64,000 nt of DNA from Amaurobius ferox. Lineage: Eukaryota; Arthropoda; Arachnida; Araneae; Amaurobiidae. The notes under the pieces were generated by a model. The model had not been told where the DNA came from, did not search any database, and worked only from the letters and a program-made list of their open reading frames with translations. The first letter of the stretch is position 1, and each line of letters begins with the position of its first letter. Both the position numbers and the translations under genes were made by a program. Where the stretch lies: NCBI GenBank assembly GCA_951213105.1, contig OX578140.1, forward strand, positions 30,839,280 through 30,903,279. Reading direction: 5' to 3'. Below, one piece after another: positions 31,926 through 43,814 of this stretch.

Positions 31926-33054
31926 AGGGGGCGAATAACTTGCCCCGAGGGGGGCTAATGACTTGACGAACAAAGGAATTGTATCGCGGCTATTTTTCAC
32001 AATGATTGAAACTGTTAAGTCTCATGATCATAAATAAAGCCTATTATGCACAATTAAGCAAAATTTTGTCTTATGCTGCCATGCTAAAAAATATAAAATA
32101 TTTTCGCTGGAATTTAAAAAAATTCTATCTTTTTCTAGATTTTTCGATAAAAAAAGCCGAATACAAAATTTCGAGAAAATCCATTAATATGTGTGGCTGC
32201 TATTGTGTACACAAGAAATCTTCCACAGACGGGCATTACTCCAAAAATAGTCGAGACGTGTTTAGGAGGTCTTGAAACATATATTGGCATTAGAATATCG
32301 AATTCGAAAATTCTCGTGAAAACAATACTTTCTCTATATTATAATACACAGTACGAGAGAATAAAAATTTCAATTAGAAAAACATTTTTCATGGCTCAAT
32401 AAATTGAACAAAAAACTTTTCATCGTCATTTGATAAAAATTTCCTGAGATATCATTCATTAAAATTTTCGACAGATAATTGAGAACTTAGAATGGAAATT
32501 ATATCTAACGATATTTAGTTTTTGCACGATCCCCAAAATCTATGTTTCCTCCCTTTCTTTTTTTTTTTTTTTATAAGGTGACCTAAATCATAAAACTTTG
32601 ACAAGCCATAAAACCTTGACAATTTTTGACATAAAACCTCGACAAAGTGACCTAAGTCATAAAACTTTTATAATTTTTTCACGGCGAATTTTGCATATTA
32701 GAAATTTACTTTTTTTTAAGGTCTTTAAATGGATAAAAAACAATTTACTAATTGGAATTTCCTTTAAAGAGGGATTGTATAAAAGTTAAATTTTGTACAT
32801 TTTTCTTAAAAGTGTGGTCGAACCTACTGTCGTAGTCTGATAGTCTATCCTATATCTTGTCTTGGAACCATGCATCTATGACTAATAATTCAAGAAATAT
32901 TTATTTAGCCATGGAATCTTTTTTAATCACCCTGTAAAGTGTTTTTCATATAAGTGATTTTAATTACAATCAGCAATTCGATTTTTTTGAGAATTTGTAG
33001 ATTACGGAGACAAAGTAGAAGATATCATCTTTGCTTATAAGGTACACCTTTTTT
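31926..33054. other. Spacer with a reverse family D fragment
   Basis: About 32225-32345 is the complement of the family D 5' part (AAAATAGTCGAGACGTG.. ..GAAAACAATACTTTCTC). The rest is AT-rich with T-runs. The 89- and 69-codon frames at 32006-32402 run partly through this fragment and are not convincing genes. Confidence 0.5.
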
Positions 33055-34321
33055 TACTTTCCCTGCAATACATGGTAATGTATAGGGAAAGTATTGGAAT
33101 CATGCCGAAAATCACAACTCGAGTTTTCGACGGATCTACACGTTTCGAGACCTCTAGAATACGAAAAAACCATTTTTAGCGTGACGTCTGTGCGTGTGTC
33201 TGTCTGTCTGTCTGTGTGTCTGTCTGTCTGTGCAGATTTTGTATCCACTGTAAATAAAAAACAAATGGACCGAATTTCACAAAATTTGGTAGGTAAGTCA
33301 CTTGTGGGCGGGGCTGGTGCTGATTAGTTTTGGGTACGATTCGGAATAAAAGAACCCGCCTTTTTTTGCGAAATGGCCCGCAAAAGCTTGTATCCACTCT
33401 AGCTGAAAAACTAATGGACCGAATTTCACAAAACTCGGTAGATGAGTCACGTATAGGTCACTCTGGTGCTGATTAGATTTTGGTACGATTCGGAAAAAAA
33501 TAACCTGCCTTTTTTTTGCAAAACGGCCCGCAAAAATCTTCAAAATCTAAACTAAAGAACTAGGTATACTCAGATATATCCATTAAATGCCCGTTTAATA
33601 CGTAATGTTTAACGACGAAAAGAATAAGACCAACCCCATTACACTAGGACTAGCCGTTCTCGAGATATTTTAGTTTTTCGTACTTTCCCAACGCCACCTT
33701 TGAAAATAAGCCCGGTTACCGAATGAGAACAAAAATTGAATTAAAAGTGAAATAAATACTAATGGACCGAATTTCACAAAATTTGGTAGGTAAGTCACTT
33801 GTGGCCGGGGCTAGTGCTGATTAGTTTTGGGTACGATTCGGAATAAAAGAACCCGCCTTTTTTTGCGAAATGGCCCGCAAAAGCTTGTATCCACTCTAGC
33901 TGAAAAACTAATGGACCGAATTTCACAAAACTCGGTAGATGAGTCACGTATAGGTCACTCTGGTGCTGATTAGATTTTGGTACGATTCGGAAAAAAATAA
34001 CCTGCCTTTTTTTGCAAAACGGCCCGCAAAAATCTTCAAAATCTAAACTAAAGAACTAGGTATACTCAGATATATCCATTAAATGCCCGTTTAATACGTA
34101 ATGTTTAACGACGAAAAGAATAAGACCAACCACATTACACTAGGACTAGCCGTTCTCGAGATATTTTAGTTTTTCGTACTTTCCCAACGCCACCTTTGAA
34201 AATAAGCCCGGTTACCGAATGAGAACAAAAATTGAATTAAAAGTGAAATAAATTTAATTAAAATAAAGAGAACGTTAATATAAGTCTGCAGGGAAAGTCA
34301 TGTGCTGCCCACATCAGATTT
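33055..34321 (+). mobile_element. Family B element with 497-bp internal duplication (copy B9, array unit 1)
   Basis: Complete ends. About 497 bp of the body is repeated in tandem: AATGGACCGAATTTCAC starts at 33264 and again at 33761, and both copies share private variants such as CACGTATAGGTCACTCTGG. The two halves are nearly identical, so the duplication is recent. Confidence 0.92.
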
Positions 34322-35080
34322 TTACTTTCCCTGCAATACATGGTAATGTATAGGGAAAGTATTGGAATCATGCCGAAAATCACAACTCGAGTTTTCGACG
34401 GATCTACACGTTTCGAGACCTCTAGAATACGAAAAAACTATTTTTAGCGTGACGTCTGTGTGAGTGTCTGTGTGTCTGTCTGTCTGTGCAGATTTTGTAT
34501 CCACTCTAACTAAAAAACTAATGGACCGAATTTCACAAAATTTGGTAGGTAAGTTACTTGTGAGCGAGTCTGGTGCTGATAAGTTTTGGGTACGATTCGG
34601 AATAAAAGAACCCGCCTTTTTTTGCGAAATGGCCCGCAAAAGCTTGTATCCACTCTAACTGAAAAACTGATGGACCGAATTTCACAAAATTCGGTAGATG
34701 AGTCACTTGTGGGTTACCTTGGTGCTGATTAGATTTTGGTACGATTCGGAAAAAAATTACCTGCCTTTTTTTGCAAAATGGCCCGCAAAAATCGTCCAAA
34801 TCTAAACTAAAGAACTGGGTATACTCAAATATATCCACAAAATGCTGATTTAATACGCAATTTTTAACGACGAAAAGAATAAGACCAACCCCATTACACT
34901 AGGACTAGCCGTTCTCGAGATATTTTAGTTTTTCGTACTTTCCCTACGCCACCTTTGAAAATAAGCCCGGTTACCGCATGAGAACGAAAATTGAATTAAA
35001 AGTGAAATAAATTTAGTTAAAATAAAGAGAACGTTAATATAAGTCTGCAGCGAAAGTCATGTGCTGCCCACATCAGATTT
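34322..35080 (+). mobile_element. Family B element (copy B10, array unit 2)
   Basis: A full-length 0.76-kb unit. The 5' palindrome begins within 2-3 T residues of the preceding unit's CATCAGA end. It contains two internal ~150-bp units (TATCCACTCTAACT.AAAAACT as the start of each) and GTCTGTGTGTCTGTCTG. Very close to the next unit. Confidence 0.93.
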
Positions 35081-35840
35081 TTACTTTCCCTGCAATACAT
35101 GGTAATGTATAGGGAAAGTATTGGAATCATGCCGAAAATCACAACTCCAGTTTTCGACGGATCTACACGTTTCGAGACCTATAGAATACGAAAAAACTAT
35201 TTTTAGCGTAACGTCTATGTGTGTGTCTGTGTGTCTGTCTCTCTGTGCAGATTTTGTATCCACTCTAACTAAAAAACTAATAGACCGAATTTCACAAAAT
35301 TTGGTAGGTAAGTTACTTGTGAGCGAGTCTGGTGCTGATTAGTTTTGGGTACGATTCGGAATAAAAGAACCCGCCTTTTTTTGCGAAATGGCCCGCAAAA
35401 GCTTGTCTCCACTCTAACTGAAAAACTGATGGACCGAATTTCACAGAATTCGGTAGATGAGTCACTTGAGGGTTACCTTGGTGCTGATTAGATTTTGGTA
35501 GGATTCGGAAAAAAATAACCTGCCTTTTTTTCGCAAAATGGCCCGCAAAAATCGTCAAAATCTAAACTAAAGAACTAGGTATACTCAGATATATCCATTA
35601 AATGCCCGTTTAATGCGTAATTTTTAATGACGAAAAGAATAAGACCAACCCCATTGCACTAGGACTAGCCGTTCTCGAGATATTTTAGTTTTTCGTACTT
35701 TCCCTACACCAGCTTTGAAAATAAGCCCGGTTACCTAACGAGAACGAAAATTGAATAAAAGTGAAATAAATTTAATTAAAATAAAGAAAACGTTAATATA
35801 AGTCTGCAGGGAAAGTCATGTGCTGCTCACATCAGATTTT
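35081..35840 (+). mobile_element. Family B element (copy B11, array unit 3)
   Basis: Head to tail after unit 2, of similar length and with few differences. Both ends are intact. Confidence 0.93.
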
Positions 35841-36620
35841 TACTTTATAGGGATATATAGGGAAATATATAGGGAATAGTAATATATAGGGAAACTATCT
35901 GAATCATATCGAAAATCGCAACACGAGTTTTCGACGCATCTACACGTTTCGAGACCTCTAGAATACGAAAAAACTATTTTTAGCGTGACGTTTTTGTGTC
36001 TGTGTGTGTGTCTGTCTGTCTGTCTGTGCAGATTTTGCATCCACTCTAACTAAAAAACTAATTGGCCGAATTTCATAAAATTGGGTAGGTAAGTCACTTG
36101 AAGGCGAATCAGGTGCTGATTAGTTTTGGGTACGATTCGGGATAAAAGAACCCGCCTTTTTTTGTGAAATGGGCTGCAAAAACCTGTATCCACTTTAGCT
36201 GGAAAACTAATGGATCGAATTTCACAAAATTCGGTAGATAAGTCGCTTGTGGGTCACCCTGATGCTGATTAGATTTTGGTACGATTCGAGAAAAAATAAC
36301 CTGCCTTTTTTACGAAATGGTCCGCAAAAATCGTCAAAATCTAGAATAAAAACTACGTATGCTCAAATTATCCATTAAATGCTTGTTTTATACGTAATTT
36401 TTAACGAAGAAAAGATTAAGAGCAACCGCATTACACTAGGACTAGCCGTTCTCGAGGTATTTGAGTTTTTTCGTAATTTCTCTACTCCACCTTTGAAAAT
36501 AAGTCCAGTTACCAAATGAGAACGAAAATTGAATTAAAAGTGAATTAAATTTAATTAAAATAAACAGAACGTGGATATAAGTCTGCAGAGAAAGTCATGT
36601 GCTGCCTACATCAGATTTTT
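35841..36620 (+). mobile_element. Family B element with altered 5' end (copy B12, array unit 4)
   Basis: Same body, but the 5' palindrome is replaced by short repeats of TATAGGGAAA (35846-35890). It is more diverged than units 1-3. The 3' end leads directly into a family A copy. Confidence 0.9.
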
Positions 36621-36967
36621 TACTTTCCTTATATACATAATGTATAAGGAAATATTGTGACGGACTCGAAAATTTGCATTCGAATTTTCGACAAGAGAGC
36701 TCGTTTAATCACCCCTGAACACGAATCAAGTGTTTTTGAGATGATATTTGTGTGTGTGTATATATATATACATATATGTGTAAATATGTATGTATGTATG
36801 TGTGTGTGTATATATATATATACATATATGTGTAAATATGTATGTATGTGTGTGTGTGTGTGTGTGCCAGGTGCTGTGGATTTTATACATAATTTTTTCA
36901 CTGTGAAAGAAATAAATTCATTATATTACAATAAGGAAAAGCATGTGCTGCCCACATCATATATTTT
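36621..36967 (+). mobile_element. Family A element with large internal deletion (copy A4)
   Basis: Has the 5' palindrome and the 3' terminus (GCATGTG..CACATCA) but only about 350 bp in total. The middle is replaced by a compound (TA)n/TATG/(TG)n repeat present as two ~58-bp units (about 36751-36866). Head to tail with the B array. Confidence 0.85.
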
Positions 36968-38304
36968 TTATTTGCTCATATTATAGAGCGAAATTATAGG
37001 TTTTCCTTAAATTTTAAAATACGAAATTTTAAGGGGAAAAGGTGCCCTCTAGAACGCATTGCAAAAATTTTTGGAAGGATTTTCGTCAATGTGGGTATGT
37101 TTGTTGGATGTAAACCCAATAACTCACGAACAAATGTGTGTATTTATTTAACATTTTATTCGCAGATTCATTATGTATACAACTAGGATATATCACATAT
37201 ACTAGGATATTCATTATATTCACAATTAGGACCATGGAACTAGATATAATTGTTTCTTGTATTTCTTTTGATTAACGCGAATTATTTAAAACTAAAATTA
37301 TCAAAATATTATATATCCGAAGGATAATTATTTTTTCATAATAAATAATTTTATATAAATGAATAACTTTTCATAGTGTATATTCATTTTAAGTACTGAT
37401 CCCAATTTTTTTAATTAATAGTATAAGAAAAACAAGTTATTATCTACATATAAGCATGCAATGAAACTTTTGATAAGAGACTTTCAAAAGATCAATAAAT
37501 GTCTGTATTTTAGAAATGTCAGATTAGAGATATCTTTCTGTACTGTAGGTCAATTTTGGAAATTTCCTAATTAATTAAAACATGCTGCATGAATATATAT
37601 GAATGAATTCGATGAAGCAATAATGAACATATTGCTCGTCGGCTAAATTAACGTCACAGCTCAAATGGCGATATTGAATTAGTGTCACATTTAAATTAGT
37701 GAGGATCGAAACTGCAACTATGCAGAGTGGCATTTTCGTAGTCGTGAAACTGGCCACCAGAGAGCAGATGTGTCACGAGTGCAGTGTAGTCAGTTTGGAA
37801 CCGAATCATTCATGAACAGCATTTCTTTAGAATTCGTACGGAAATGTTCAGTTCATTAACGATATTTTTAGAAAAGTTGGAAAGCGATTTTGTCCTAGGT
37901 CAGTCGAGAACAGGACATAGCTCAAATAAAATATTCACAAATAAGAAAGTGGGAACTGTTTTGGCAATAACTGACACAACTGAAAAAACCGAATTTTTTT
38001 AATTAATGAGAGTGACGGAATTCAAAACGCAAATAAGAATTTGTGAACTGTTTTGGAAGGAACTGACACAATTAAAAAAACCCAAGAATTTTTAATCAAT
38101 GAGAGTGCCACAATTCAAAATGCAACGTCGCTTCAGCTACTAGGGAATCCCCAAGGAAGCAAAATGAATTTAAACATTTTTACATTTTTCACATCGTTCT
38201 AAGGGATATAGGCAATCTTCTTACAGACAGTTCACTCCAAAGATCAATAAGTTATGCTTTAATCAAACGTCCGATATGTTTCACTAAACGTTCTGCTTCT
38301 CGGC
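36968..38304. other. Spacer with a two-unit 92-bp tandem repeat
   Basis: AAATAAGAA..GAACTGTTTTGG..AACTGACACAA..AATGAGAGTG..ATTCAAAA occurs at 37939-38030 and 38031-38122. A slightly less AT-rich stretch at about 37690-37810 has no recognisable product. Confidence 0.6.
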
Positions 38305-38570
38305 ATGCTCGTATTTAATAAACCCTTGTTTGAAGATTACTTTTACGAGGTGATTGGTAGTGAGGTACAGATTTTAATACATGTGTTGTATATTCCATAC
38401 CATTTCCAGATCGAAACATTATACTATTCCTGGATTCGAAAGCAGTACGACTATCCATGCATACACAAGGCACCCCCCCCCCACACACACACACACACAC
38501 ATACACACACGCACCGTTGTCTGTATTTGAATCCGGCACTTTCGGATTTAGGGGTAAAAAATTGTTCAGT

Positions 38571-38915
38571 AAAATAATTAACAACATAGCGTAGTTTTAT
38601 ACAGCAATTTGGCACTAAAAGAATCGAAATATACTTAAAATTTTATATTAAACGTTTCGGTATTAAAATTTCATATGAAAATAATTAACAGTATAGCGCA
38701 GTTTTATGTAGCAATTTTACACTAAAGGAATCGAAATATACAGAAAATTTTATATAAACTTTTCGGTATTGAAATTTTATATTAAACTTTTCGGTATTAT
38801 AATTTTATATTAAATTTTTATATAAAAATAATTAACAGCATAGTGCAATTTTATGTAGCCATTTTGCACTAAAATGATCAAAATATACCGAAAATTTTAT
38901 ATTAAACTTTCAACG
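38571..38915. repeat. Tandem repeat, three units of about 110-145 bp
   Basis: Each unit begins AAATAATTAACA, then ATAGCGYAGTTTTATR and GCACTAAAA..ATCRAAATATAC, followed by a variable number of short TTTTATATTAAACTTTTCGG words. The length differences come from that inner short repeat. A (CA)n tract after a C-run lies just upstream (38468-38517). Confidence 0.8.
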
Positions 38916-39682
38916 GGGTCACTGTACATACCTAACAAATACGTGCGCTTTGTGAGAAAATTAAAAAAAAATGCAAGATTAGCTTGAGAAAATTGGAAAA
39001 ATAAATTTTCAACGACGATTCTTTATTTCTTCTTCTCTCATTTAATTAATTCAATTTTTACATATATATTCTTCTTTATTTTTATATTTACATAGCAGAT
39101 GTATCCGATGTTAGCTCGTGATTTAACATATGTGCCAGTTCTAAGCGCATCCATATCGCTTTAATAACATCTCATTAAAATATTGAATTGCATCCCCCCT
39201 CTAAAAATAAAAGGTGTAATATATTTTATCTCTATATAAAAATATCAACACAGACAAATCTAGAGAATAAAACATCCTGATCCCGTTTGTAAACCAATGT
39301 ACAAAAATATGAAATTTGATAAACATACTCTAAAATGAAAATCTGAAAGGATGTAAAAACTTATTCCTTTACCATTTTAACACCGTTGCAATAATTATTT
39401 AAATACATTCGGAACTATCTGAATTTAAAAAACATTTTTTATATTCCATGATCGTAATTGATATAACAATATTACAAATATAATACCGTTTATTGATGAA
39501 ATTTATTATGTCAATTTCTTTATTATTGAAATGAAAAAATTGAATAAAAATCGTCTGCTACTTTAACACATCGGAATTTGTATTTATTAAATTTATTTTA
39601 TTTATGTAACATGTTTTTTCATTGCTGATAAGTACTTTGGTTATCAAAATGCAAATAGTCTGCTTCTATAGGTTTAAAAAAA
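38916..39682. other. AT-rich spacer
   Basis: No gene or repeat terminus is visible. Confidence 0.45.
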
Positions 39683-40875
39683 TATAGCATGTGGGCAACA
39701 CATGACTTTCCCTCCATAATGCAATGACTTTACCTCTTTGACAGTGAAATAATGCTGTATAAAATCTATAAAGCAATGTTTTTGGTATTCAATTAATACC
39801 ACTTAAATTCAAATTAGTTACTTTTAGCACCTTTTGAATCTAAACACAGTGACTTATTCATGCTCATGTGCAAAATCTGCATCAAAATGCAAATGAGTTA
39901 ATATACCGTGAAATAAATGAATATTGACGAATTCTTTGACGTCAAAATACGAAACTATTACAAAATTAACATCTCTCGTGAATGGAATGAAATCCGCGCC
40001 ACGGAAATATTTTTAACAGTATTTGTTGCATGGTACTGCATATGAAAACTAACGTATGGGATTATAATACTTGCTACATTTTTAATTCTTATGTTATTCA
40101 TTTTATAAATTTATTTGAAAACGGTGCAATAACTCGAGAGCGGTTCATATTAGCGTTCAAGAGTTTGTGTCATTTCTTTTCTCGGGAAAAATTACGAATG
40201 AAATGATTGATTATTTATTATTATTGAAAATCTTGATGTTTTTATTGCTTTTTTTTTAAAAAATCCATTTAAAAATGGGAGGGGGGGGAGCTCGTCCGAA
40301 TATTTGATTGCTTTTTAAATCAATAGATTTCTTATATTCGCGAATTGTAACAATCGTACTAAATTGTATTCGAAACGCTTCATTTGTTCGTGAAATATCG
40401 CATCCATCTACTCAAGGACACACATACACACGTCACTTCAATAACATTCGATTCGAGTTCAGGGATACTTGAAACGTGCTCGAGTGCAGGGATACTTGAT
40501 ACTTGAAATTCGAATTCGAATATTCAATCCTGTCACAGTACTTTCTCTGTATATTATACTATGTTGATATTGTTGTTGAGATCCAGACCACCAGAAAGGT
40601 GTAAGGTAACTGTTTGGACGGCCGGGAAGTGCCACCCAATTTAGACCGAAACCCAGTGGGGGAGGCATCCACAGGGACCGTACCCTCCTTCCTCTACCAC
40701 CAACCTCTCGGAAGGACTTACGGACCCACATGTTTAACGTGATCGTACTCCGCATGAACACGGCGGCAGTTGTGGCAGCGTGCAAATCCAGCACGCAAAC
40801 CACCGGGATACCGCACCCGAAATATATTATAATATGTGTATACCGTATATTATACTATGTGTATAGTAATAATGA
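39683..40875 (-). mobile_element. Family A element, old reverse copy split by a SINE (copy A12)
   Basis: Starts with a decayed 3' terminus (AGCATGTGGGCAACACATGACTTTCC). Its middle is recognisable (GTGCAATAACTCGAGAGCGGTTC). It reaches the 5' module (AATTCGAATTCGAATATTCA..CTGTCACAGTACTTT) near 40545, where SINE-1 interrupts it. It is clearly more diverged than the other A copies. Confidence 0.65.
40565..40844 (-). mobile_element. SINE-1, copy 2, with perfect 16-bp target-site duplication
   Basis: GTATATTATACTATGT occurs at 40549-40564 and 40845-40860. The enclosed reverse-orientation unit ends (left) with a CAA-type tail (TTGTTGTTGAGATCCAGACC in plus orientation) and matches the 9.2-kb copy over its body (TGTGGATGCC, GGACGGCCGG, GTGATCGTACTCCGC). 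Duplications of this length are the mark of LINE-driven retroposition. Confidence 0.88.
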
Positions 40876-41224
40876 ATATTCCATTGGCTATAATACCGAA
40901 TAGCAAGTTCAATTTCCCTGAAAGCAAATAATGCTGTTAACAAAGAATCATTGTATTTTAAACAACGATAATCAAGTATCTAGGAAAGAGTAAACAGTTA
41001 TTACAATGTCGCGCCAGCACAACAAACACTGTACTGCTGGTATTATTAACATTTTACGCTATGTTTGGCATGAATAGATTTAACAAGTCATCAAACGACG
41101 TGATTTGCTTGTATTACGATTGAACAGAAATTGTTACACCAAGCACACAATGTTAGCGGTCAACATTATTGTAGTTGACCAAAGATTGATGTATATGGAA
41201 ATTTTAACAAAAGGAGAATTGATT
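40876..41224. other. Spacer
   Basis: No gene or repeat terminus is visible. Confidence 0.4.
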
Positions 41225-41735
41225 TTAGAATTATAGCGGATAAAATGGAGTTTACTCATATGTGTTATTTTCCCTACATACATAGTTTAATTTTTAGGGA
41301 AAATATTGTGACAGGATAGAAAAATCGAACACTAGTTTTCGACAGAATAAAATGTTTAAGTACCACGAACTCGAATCGAACATTTTTCAGGTGATGTCTG
41401 TGTGGGTGGGTATACACGCGAATATGTGTGTGTATGTGTGTGGTTTAAGAATCATAGCTGATAAAATGCAGTTCATTCATATGTGTTATTTTCCCTACAT
41501 GCATAGTACGAGTATAATGTTTAAGGAAAATATTGTGAAGGGGTCGAAAATTCGAATACTACTTCTTGACAAAAAAAAAACGTTTAAACACCCAGAACTA
41601 GAATCGAACATTTTTCAGGTGATGTCTGTTTGTGTGTATGATTTGAGAATCATAGCGGATAAAATGCAGTGCATTCATATGCGTTACTTTGCTACATACA
41701 TAGTGTAATGTTTAAGGAAATACGCTATACGTCAG
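41225..41735 (+). repeat. Tandem short A-like units (mini-A), about 2.5 copies
   Basis: Units start with GAATYATAGCGGATAAAATG, then YATTTTCCCTACATRCATAG, then AGGGAAAATATTGTGA, GGTCGAAAATTCGAA and CATTTTTCAGGTGATGTCTG. These are the family A 5' module only, without the A body. The unit is about 200-225 bp, with starts near 41228, 41447 and 41645. The GT tract differs between units. Confidence 0.75.
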
Positions 41736-41842
41736 TATGGGCTTATCGTTTGGGCCGACCGCTTGCTCCCCATGTGGAGTGACTACAAAACGTCCATCCA
41801 AAGGTTTCATTATGGATAGCTTTGCCATTTGTCGTCCAATTC

Positions 41843-42178
41843 GCCTTATATAATGCAATGAATTTACTACTTTTACAGTAAAAAAAAATAAGTTATTTTA
41901 ATAGTAGATACTTATATTCTTTCCATAAGGTATTGAATTTTCGTCAATTAGTCGTCATTTTCATTGATTTAGCGTCATTTATATGCATTTTGCGAGATTT
42001 TCGTTAATTTGGCAACATTTAAAAAAGTCGCCAAGTTGGTGACATTTCGCTAAATTCGTCGCCAAAATCTCGCCAAGCGTTATGGACGGAGAAATAAGTT
42101 ATTCTTATAGCAGATTGCCTTATAGCAGATTCAAATACAAAAGTATTACTCAAAGTATCTTTTCTCATGAATGGAACG
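41843..42178 (-). mobile_element. Family A fragment fused to Tc1 sequence (copy A6)
   Basis: Starts at TTATATAATGCAATGAATTT (A 3' region) and runs through the GGCGA module to TTTTCTCATGAATGGAACGA. There it switches to Tc1 lineage 1 (CCTTAATCTCATTGAAA). Unlike full copies it lacks the outer CTGATGTGGG terminus. Confidence 0.8.
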
Positions 42179-42560
42179 ACCTTAATCTCATTGAAAGCCT
42201 TTGAAATGGCCTCGGGCATGCTGTATCTGCATTTTTACCTCCTCCAGTCAGTCTCAGAAAGTTGGAAACTGCCCTATTGGATTAATGGCCATTGCTCGTA
42301 TCTGCGATGGTTGATTGAAAGCATGGAAAATCGTTGTAAAGTGTGTTTGCCTTTAAATATAATTTTGTTAATGACTCAAATGTGATGTCATCATATAACT
42401 TACGAAAAATAAATATTTTTTTTATCTTCGTACATAATTCTTGTTTTCTTTAATGCATAAATACATTTGCTACCTTCATGTACAATTTTGAGTTAATCAA
42501 AGTTTTATTTCTCCATTTTTGTTAATTTTACCGTTCATGCTTAACTTTTGGAAGCCATTG
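42179..42560 (+). pseudogene. Tc1 lineage 1 transposase 3' end in a chimeric repeat
   Basis: Encodes, out of frame in places, the Tc1 C-terminus downstream of the catalytic E (LISLKAFEMASGML..SVSESWKLPYW..WLIESMENRCKVC). It continues through the 3' untranslated region to the inverted terminus CTTAACTTTTGGAAGCC near 42560. The same join to family A recurs at 46935, and family C follows in both places. Confidence 0.8.
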
Positions 42561-42780
42561 AACTATGTGTGTAATTATTATTTTAATTTTTATTTAAAAA
42601 AACTATTGAACATATTTTGCTGAAATTTTTTTTTATATATTTTATTGGATAATTTGAATATTTTCTAAAATTTTCGGAGCAATTTGTGAAGTTTAACTTT
42701 GTTTAAAAAATGTTAGAAAAATTAGATCCAATGGGGTTCAATGTATTATATGTTTTCCGTCTAATTCGGACAAAATAAAC
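42561..42780 (-). mobile_element. Family C fragment, reverse (copy C2)
   Basis: Shares GTAATTATTATTTTAATTTT, ATTTTGCTGAAATTTTTTTT and GGATAATTTGAATATTTTC with other C copies. It breaks off before the C 5' end. Confidence 0.7.
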
Positions 42781-42827
42781 TGCATTCTATTAATCTATCG
42801 AACTTTATAATTTCCAAAAAAAAAAAA

Positions 42828-43814
42828 AAATCTGATGTGGGCAGCACATGACTTTCCTTATATAATGCAATGAATTTACTACTTTTACAGTAAAAAAAAT
42901 AAGTTACTCTAATAGTAGATACTTATATTCTTTCCAGGGTATTGAATTCTTGTCAATTCGTCATTTTCATTGATTTAGTGTCATTTTTATCCATGTGGAG
43001 AGATTTTCGCTAATTTGGCAACATTTAAAAAAGCCGTCAAGTTGGCGATATTCCGCCAAATTCGTCACCAAAATATCGCCAAGCGTTGTGGACGGAAAAA
43101 TAAGTTATTCTTATAGCAGATGAATGACTATTGGTATTCAAATACAAAAGTATTACTCAAAGTATATTTTCTCATGAGTGGAACGAGCTAGATCAACGAG
43201 AATGATGTCACCAAATTTTTCGCATGATATTACATATGAAAAGTGAACATGTTTCTCAACAGTTAGTATTTTTTTCTAATTTATGGGATTTTTTTATAAA
43301 TTCATTTGAAAAATGTACAATAACTCGAGAACGGTTAATGATAGAATTCTAAAGTTTATGTCAATCGTTTTCTAAGGAAAAAGTTACATAAGAAATGTCT
43401 ATTTACGTAACTTTATTAAAGGTTTTGATTTTTTGATAATTTTTTTTTAATTTTACTCGAAAATTTAGGTGGTTCTGAACATTCGATTGTGTTTAAAAAC
43501 AACAGGCTTCCAGTATTCACGGATTTTAATTTTTGTACCACATTTATTCGAATTGCTCTATTTATTCGTGAGATATCGTCTCCACAGTCTCACTGACACA
43601 CACATACACACGCACACATATATTCACACATACACACGCGTACACATATTTTCACACACACACATTTTCACAGACATCACCTCAAAAATGTAAAATGTTC
43701 GATTCGTGATCAGGGATGTTTGAAACGTGCTCTCCCGTCAAAAACTCGAATTCGAATTTTCGACCCTGTCACAATACTTTCCTTATACATTATACCATGT
43801 ATATAAGGAAAGTA
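42828..43814 (-). mobile_element. Family A element, full length, reverse (copy A7)
   Basis: Complete: 3' hairpin end (AAATCTGATGTGGGCAGCAC) at the left, then the GGCGA module, the body and the (AC)n/CACG tract. The 5' palindrome ACTTTCCTTATACATTATAC..GGAAAGT ends at 43814. Confidence 0.88.

Noticed and set aside
33055..36620. CRISPR-like regular repeats
   Set aside because: Units are 0.76-1.27 kb with transposon-like ends and no short repeat-spacer pattern. The genome is eukaryotic.
37575..37757. 60-codon minus-strand frame as a small gene
   Set aside because: No start context, no family resemblance, and a length expected by chance.
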